The position numbers were made by a program, and so were the translations under genes. The notes below the pieces were generated by a model. It saw nothing but the letters and a program-made list of their open reading frames with translations, was not told the origin of the DNA and ran no database searches. This document shows positions 6,028 to 9,213 of a DNA stretch of 9,213 bases, piece after piece. The DNA is from Candidatus Omnitrophota bacterium (GTDB lineage Bacteria; Omnitrophota; Gorgyraeia; Gygaellales; Profunditerraquicolaceae): positions 1 through 9,213 of the forward strand of contig JAQUSM010000032.1 in the NCBI GenBank assembly GCA_028715095.1. Direction: 5' to 3'. Each line of letters begins with the position of its first letter. Within the stretch, counting starts at the first letter, position 1.

Positions 6028-6030
6028 AGT

Positions 6031-7608
6031 TTAAAGGTCCCCTCCTGAATATGACAGATTAAAACTTTTATTGCAAAGCGGAAAGTCCGGGATGATATTG
6101 CCTAAGACAGCGTAAGACAGCCCCTGCCAGTTCAAAAAAGAGGAATCAACTATTTTACATCTTTGGATCAAGCCTTCCGCGTCAGTTTCAAGCCAGTATA
6201 AAACCGGGCCCCTCCATCCTTCCGCATAGCCTAATGCGCTGCCTCCTTTTAACTCCGGATGAATATTAATCTCCTGGCTCTCTAGAAGCTTTCCCGTAAA
6301 TTCTTCAACCAAACGGCTTGATTCTTTGAATTCAGCAACCCTTACCTTCAATCTGGCCAATACATCCCCGGATTCTTCTGTAGCCATTTTAAACCTTGCT
6401 TCTTTATACACCCCGGAGAAATACTCTCTTAAATCAGCGGGAACCCCTGATGAGCGCGCAACCAAGCCGACCACGCCCAAGCCTTCGGCTGTTTTACGCC
6501 GCAGGGCGCCCGTAGTATCTACCCTATCCATAAAAGAAACACTGGAATACAATATATTAATCAATTCATCAAAATCACGCTTTATACTTTTAAAAGAAGT
6601 GCGGAGCATATTCTTCTTAGCCCCATCCAAACCCTTCAAGACCCCCCCTACTGTATTAACCTGTTTAAGATACCTGCTTGCGGTAAGCTTATCATTTAAC
6701 TGCAGGATCGCTTCTTTGATAACTGAGGCATATGCGGACGGAAAACTAAAACCTACATCAACTGCCATGCCGCCTATATCATTTACATGATTATACATGC
6801 GCTCAAGCTCTAAGAAAATGGCCCTGAGATAAGCAGCCTGTTTTGAAATGGATACCCCTGAAATTTTTTCTATTGCCTGCGAAAACGCCAGGCTGTGCGC
6901 AAAACAGGCATCCCCTGATACACATTCAGCAAGTTGCAGCGCGTCAAAACAGGACCTGCCCTCAAAAAGTTTCTCTACCCCCCGGTGGGTAAAACCAAAC
7001 CTAGTTTCCAAATTGATGATCGGTTCGCCTGCCACGCTAAAACGAAAATGACCCGGCCCTATAATTCCGGCATGCACCGGGCCGACAGGAACCTCAAAAA
7101 CACCCAAACCTTCTACCCTGCAAAATTTATAATCCTCTAAATCTCCGGGTTGAATCTTATGGAAATCTTTACGTAACGGATAATTCCCCTTTGGACAGAC
7201 TTCATCATGGAGTCTTAGCCGCCTTAAATCAGGGTTACCTTTTGGCTCAAGGCCAAACATCTCCCAGACCTCCCTTTCAAAAAGGCTGACGGAGTGGATA
7301 TTTCTTGCCAGAGAATCAAAATAAGGAGCATCCTGCGGTATATCCGTACTGATAATAACCCATTGGCCCCTTCTCAAATTCACAAACGCGCAATTAACCA
7401 CGAATTTAGCCGCGTCTTTTCGCTCGTCAGAGGCAAAAAGCACCGCTACCGGAGAAGAAAACACTTTATGCAGCGCCAGGCAGGTATCTTTAAAAATCTC
7501 CCGCCTTAGTTTAATATGTATTTCATCCGCATAAGCCTGCGTAGCCGAAAGCGCATAAAAACCCGGGAATATATTCTTTATCCCTGTAATAACCTCTGTG
7601 CAATCCAT
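6031..7608 (-). CDS. hyfG: HyfG/HycE-like NuoC-NuoD fusion lacking [NiFe] ligands (Ehr-type large subunit)
   Basis: A 525-residue fusion. Residues about 1-150 are a NuoC-like domain with the signature EREVWEMFGLEPKGNPDLRR and a PLRKDF end. The rest is NuoD/HycE-like, with GPVHAGIIGPGHFRF and THRGVEKLFEGR. In hydrogenases the next motif is VCGICGFAHS; here the aligned residues 230-239 read VSGDACFAHS, so the two nickel cysteines are Ser231 and Ala234. The C-terminal DPCYSC motif aligns with NLSYSGGDL, with Ser519 and Gly522 instead of cysteine, and the protein ends there, so no maturation peptide exists. Nickel cannot be bound in the normal way. This matches 'energy-converting hydrogenase related' complexes, whose substrate is unknown. 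The ATG at 7608 has AAGGA six nucleotides upstream; it overlaps the hyfF end by 31 bp. An earlier TTG at 7653 would add 15 residues and is less likely. Confidence 0.93.
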   Translation of the reverse strand: MDCTEVITGIKNIFPGFYALSATQAYADEIHIKLRREIFKDTCLALHKVFSSPVAVLFASDERKDAAKFVVNCAFVNLRRGQWVIISTDIPQDAPYFDSLARNIHSVSLFEREVWEMFGLEPKGNPDLRRLRLHDEVCPKGNYPLRKDFHKIQPGDLEDYKFCRVEGLGVFEVPVGPVHAGIIGPGHFRFSVAGEPIINLETRFGFTHRGVEKLFEGRSCFDALQLAECVSGDACFAHSLAFSQAIEKISGVSISKQAAYLRAIFLELERMYNHVNDIGGMAVDVGFSFPSAYASVIKEAILQLNDKLTASRYLKQVNTVGGVLKGLDGAKKNMLRTSFKSIKRDFDELINILYSSVSFMDRVDTTGALRRKTAEGLGVVGLVARSSGVPADLREYFSGVYKEARFKMATEESGDVLARLKVRVAEFKESSRLVEEFTGKLLESQEINIHPELKGGSALGYAEGWRGPVLYWLETDAEGLIQRCKIVDSSFLNWQGLSYAVLGNIIPDFPLCNKSFNLSYSGGDL

Positions 7609-9035
7609 AACAGATCCTTTTTTATAAATGGCAATACTATGCCTAAAATACAAACCAATAAAAACAAAAATAAAAACGCTATTTTCCCGCTTAACGGCTC
7701 ACCCGAAACTACCATGCCCTTGGGAAGATTGCCAAAAAGCATTTTTCCAAAATGGTAAATGAAGGCCCCGAAAATAACCGAAAGAAAAAACAACAATAAA
7801 GCCGCTATCGCATATGAACCATTAGTAAAGGCAGCTATTATAATCATAATCTCGCTTATAAATATGGAAAATGGCGGGAATCCGGTAAGCGCAAACATCC
7901 CCAAAAGCACCAGGATGCCGGTAAATGGCATCGCCTTAAGCACCCCTCTGACCGCATTCATATTATGTTTTTTGTAAACACTGACAATATTGCCTGCCCC
8001 AAAAAACATGAGCGACTTGGTTACCGCGTGGTTAAAAACATGCAGCAGGGCTCCGGCAACGGCTAAAGGCGCGCCTAAACCAAAACCGATGGAGATTATG
8101 CCGATATGCTCGATACTGCTATAGGCAAGCAGGCGTTTGAGATCTTTCTGAACCAGGATAAAACCGCTTGATATAATTAGGGAAATCACCCCGAATAAAA
8201 TCATTAAATGGGCGAAATACGCAAAGCCCATACTCTTGATGATAATCATCCCAAACCTTAATATCGCATAGATAGATGTCTTTAATAACACCCCGGAAAG
8301 CAGCGCGCTTATCGGAGCGACTGCCTGGCTGTGGGCATCGGGAAGCCAGGTATGCATCGGGGCAAGCCCTGCCTTAGTGCCGTATCCGACAAGAATAAAA
8401 ATAAAAGCAACCTTTAAAACATCCTTATCCAGTATATGCGCGACAGGGACAATATCCGACCAATTCAGGCTCTTGCATAATCCGGAGATTGAGAATGCAT
8501 ATGAAAAAAGGATAGTTCCTAAAAGCGCCAAGATTATCCCAACCGAACAAATAATAATATATTTCCAGGCAGCCTCAACTGATTCTTTGGAGTTGTAAAA
8601 TCCCACAAGGAAGGCAGAGATAAGCGTGGTCATCTCTATGGCTACCCAAAGCATCCCCAGATTATTCACTGCCGGCACCATAAACATTGAAAAACAGAAT
8701 AGATTAAAAAGCAGATAATAAACTCTGGCTTTTTTCTCGGATATTATCCCCTGCTCAACGTCTTTTCTGATGTAGCCAACGGAGTAAAGCGCTACAGCAA
8801 AAGCCACAACGGAAATAACAAAAATAAAGAACGCGCTTAAGAAATCTATATAGATAAAACCGAGAAACGCCCTGAAGCTGCCCGTGGATATTATTCCTTT
8901 AAACAGGCTGGCTCCGGAGCACAAAACTGCCAGATACCCGGCGCAATTAACTATTCCGAAAGACCTCTGCCTTCTCATAAATAAAGTGCTTATTGAAAGC
9001 AGTACCGGTATCGCAAGAATCAAGAATATCTGCAT
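7578..9035 (-). CDS. hyfF: HyfF-like proton/cation-translocating membrane subunit (NuoL/M/N, Mrp family)
   Basis: A 485-residue protein with about 14 membrane segments, the antiporter-like subunit of group 4 hydrogenases and complex I. Residues of the ion path are present: Glu134 in the fifth helix (WVAIEMTT), Lys221 (GYGTKAGLAPMHTWLPDAHS), Lys252 (LLKTSIYA), and the HxxxHxxxK run His332, His336 and Lys340 (LHVFNHAVTKSLMFF). Glu395 in a late helix may close the chain. These conserved charges indicate a working ion channel, so the complex probably couples its redox reaction to ion translocation even though the large subunit lacks nickel ligands. Length and the motif PMHTWLPDAHS match HyfF better than NuoL, which has a long C-terminal lateral helix. 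The ATG at 9035 has AAGGA eight nucleotides upstream and lies 5 nt after the hyfE stop. The end overlaps the next gene. Confidence 0.94.
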   Translation of the reverse strand: MQIFLILAIPVLLSISTLFMRRQRSFGIVNCAGYLAVLCSGASLFKGIISTGSFRAFLGFIYIDFLSAFFIFVISVVAFAVALYSVGYIRKDVEQGIISEKKARVYYLLFNLFCFSMFMVPAVNNLGMLWVAIEMTTLISAFLVGFYNSKESVEAAWKYIIICSVGIILALLGTILFSYAFSISGLCKSLNWSDIVPVAHILDKDVLKVAFIFILVGYGTKAGLAPMHTWLPDAHSQAVAPISALLSGVLLKTSIYAILRFGMIIIKSMGFAYFAHLMILFGVISLIISSGFILVQKDLKRLLAYSSIEHIGIISIGFGLGAPLAVAGALLHVFNHAVTKSLMFFGAGNIVSVYKKHNMNAVRGVLKAMPFTGILVLLGMFALTGFPPFSIFISEIMIIIAAFTNGSYAIAALLLFFLSVIFGAFIYHFGKMLFGNLPKGMVVSGEPLSGKIAFLFLFLLVCILGIVLPFIKKDLLWIAQRLLQG

Positions 9036-9040
9036 AAAAT

Positions 9041-9213
9041 TTATCCTTTTAGGCGTGAAAGCTTATTCACGTCAATATGCGTAAAAAGTTTATTGATCCT
9101 GTAAACAAAAAGACCCATAATCAAGACGCTTACAAATACATCAAAGAATATGGCTATTTCCACAAAAAAAGGCATCCCCCCTGAAACCGTGGAAGCAAGC
9201 AGGAACAGGCCAT
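9041..9213 (-). CDS. hyfE: HyfE-like membrane subunit, C-terminal 56 residues (runs off right edge)
   Basis: An open frame entering from the right edge and stopping at 9041-9043. It encodes the end of a HyfE (hydrogenase-4 membrane component E, NuoK-related) protein: a helix containing GGMPFFVEIAIFFDVFVSVL, then MGLFVYRINKLF, then a soluble tail with THIDVNKLSRLKG. The Glu in the first helix corresponds to the conserved NuoK-like channel glutamate region. It is directly followed by hyfF with a 5-nt gap, the order seen in hyf operons. The start and most of the protein lie outside the window; the frame and motif order make the assignment good. Confidence 0.85.
   Translation of the reverse strand, partial: GLFLLASTVSGGMPFFVEIAIFFDVFVSVLIMGLFVYRINKLFTHIDVNKLSRLKG

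Noticed and set aside
6102..6120. Short tandem repeat of TAAGACAG within the large-subunit gene
   Set aside because: Only two copies, in coding sequence encoding the conserved-looking LSYAVLG segment; probably chance.
6326..6790. 154-codon open frame on the plus strand
   Set aside because: Antisense to the NuoC-NuoD fusion, which has clear family motifs throughout; no family signature or convincing context of its own.
7609..7653. 15-residue N-terminal extension of the large subunit from a TTG codon
   Set aside because: It would lengthen the overlap with hyfF, while the ATG at 7608 has AAGGA at ideal spacing.
1..9213. CRISPR array, tRNA/rRNA, insertion sequence or phage genes
   Set aside because: No regularly spaced repeats, no tRNA-like cloverleaf or rRNA motif, no transposase or terminal inverted repeats were seen; genes are almost contiguous metabolic and resistance genes.

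Overview
The window is a compact stretch of bacterial DNA with every supported gene on the minus strand, so transcription runs from high to low coordinates. Two functional blocks meet near 5030-5130. Small gaps, ATGA start/stop overlaps, the standard genetic code and clear Shine-Dalgarno sites point to a streamlined bacterial genome. The gene content (an energy-converting-hydrogenase-like membrane complex plus arsenic and metal detoxification) suggests an anaerobe from sediment or groundwater. A GC-rich palindrome inserted in frame and encoding LPAGQAG resembles coding-sequence inserts I recall from uncultured candidate phyla such as Omnitrophota. That placement is a low-confidence guess.

Right block (9213 down to 5129): the end of a hyf/ehr-type operon. 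In transcription order it holds the C-terminus of a HyfE-like subunit, a full HyfF-like antiporter subunit, a NuoC-NuoD fusion related to HyfG/HycE, a NuoB/HyfI-like iron-sulfur subunit and a small DUF486 membrane protein. The large subunit looks like a [NiFe] hydrogenase catalytic subunit, but all four positions that should be nickel-ligating cysteines are something else. The complex is therefore probably an 'energy-converting hydrogenase related' (Ehr) complex rather than a hydrogenase.

Junction (5024-5128): a sigma70-type promoter (TTGACA, 16-bp spacer, extended -10 TGC-TAAACT) followed directly by a perfect 12-2-12 inverted repeat whose core, TGAACA-CC-TGTTCA, has the layout of SmtB/CzrA-type ArsR-family metal-sensor operators. 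It drives the left block.

Left block (5023 down to 1): a metal and arsenic resistance operon. In order it encodes a Cys-rich DUF134 helix-turn-helix protein, an ArsP-family (COG0701) permease, a zinc-type CDF exporter, an ArsM arsenite methyltransferase, a small CPKC thioredoxin-like protein, a secreted CPTC thioredoxin-like protein (ArsF family), a CcdA-like membrane protein (ArsG family) and the N-terminal part of an ACR3 arsenite efflux pump running off the left edge. As a whole the block could methylate arsenite, export inorganic and methylated or aromatic trivalent arsenicals, expel zinc or cadmium, and run a thiol-reducing relay across the membrane. No ArsR-type repressor and no arsenate reductase lie within the window.
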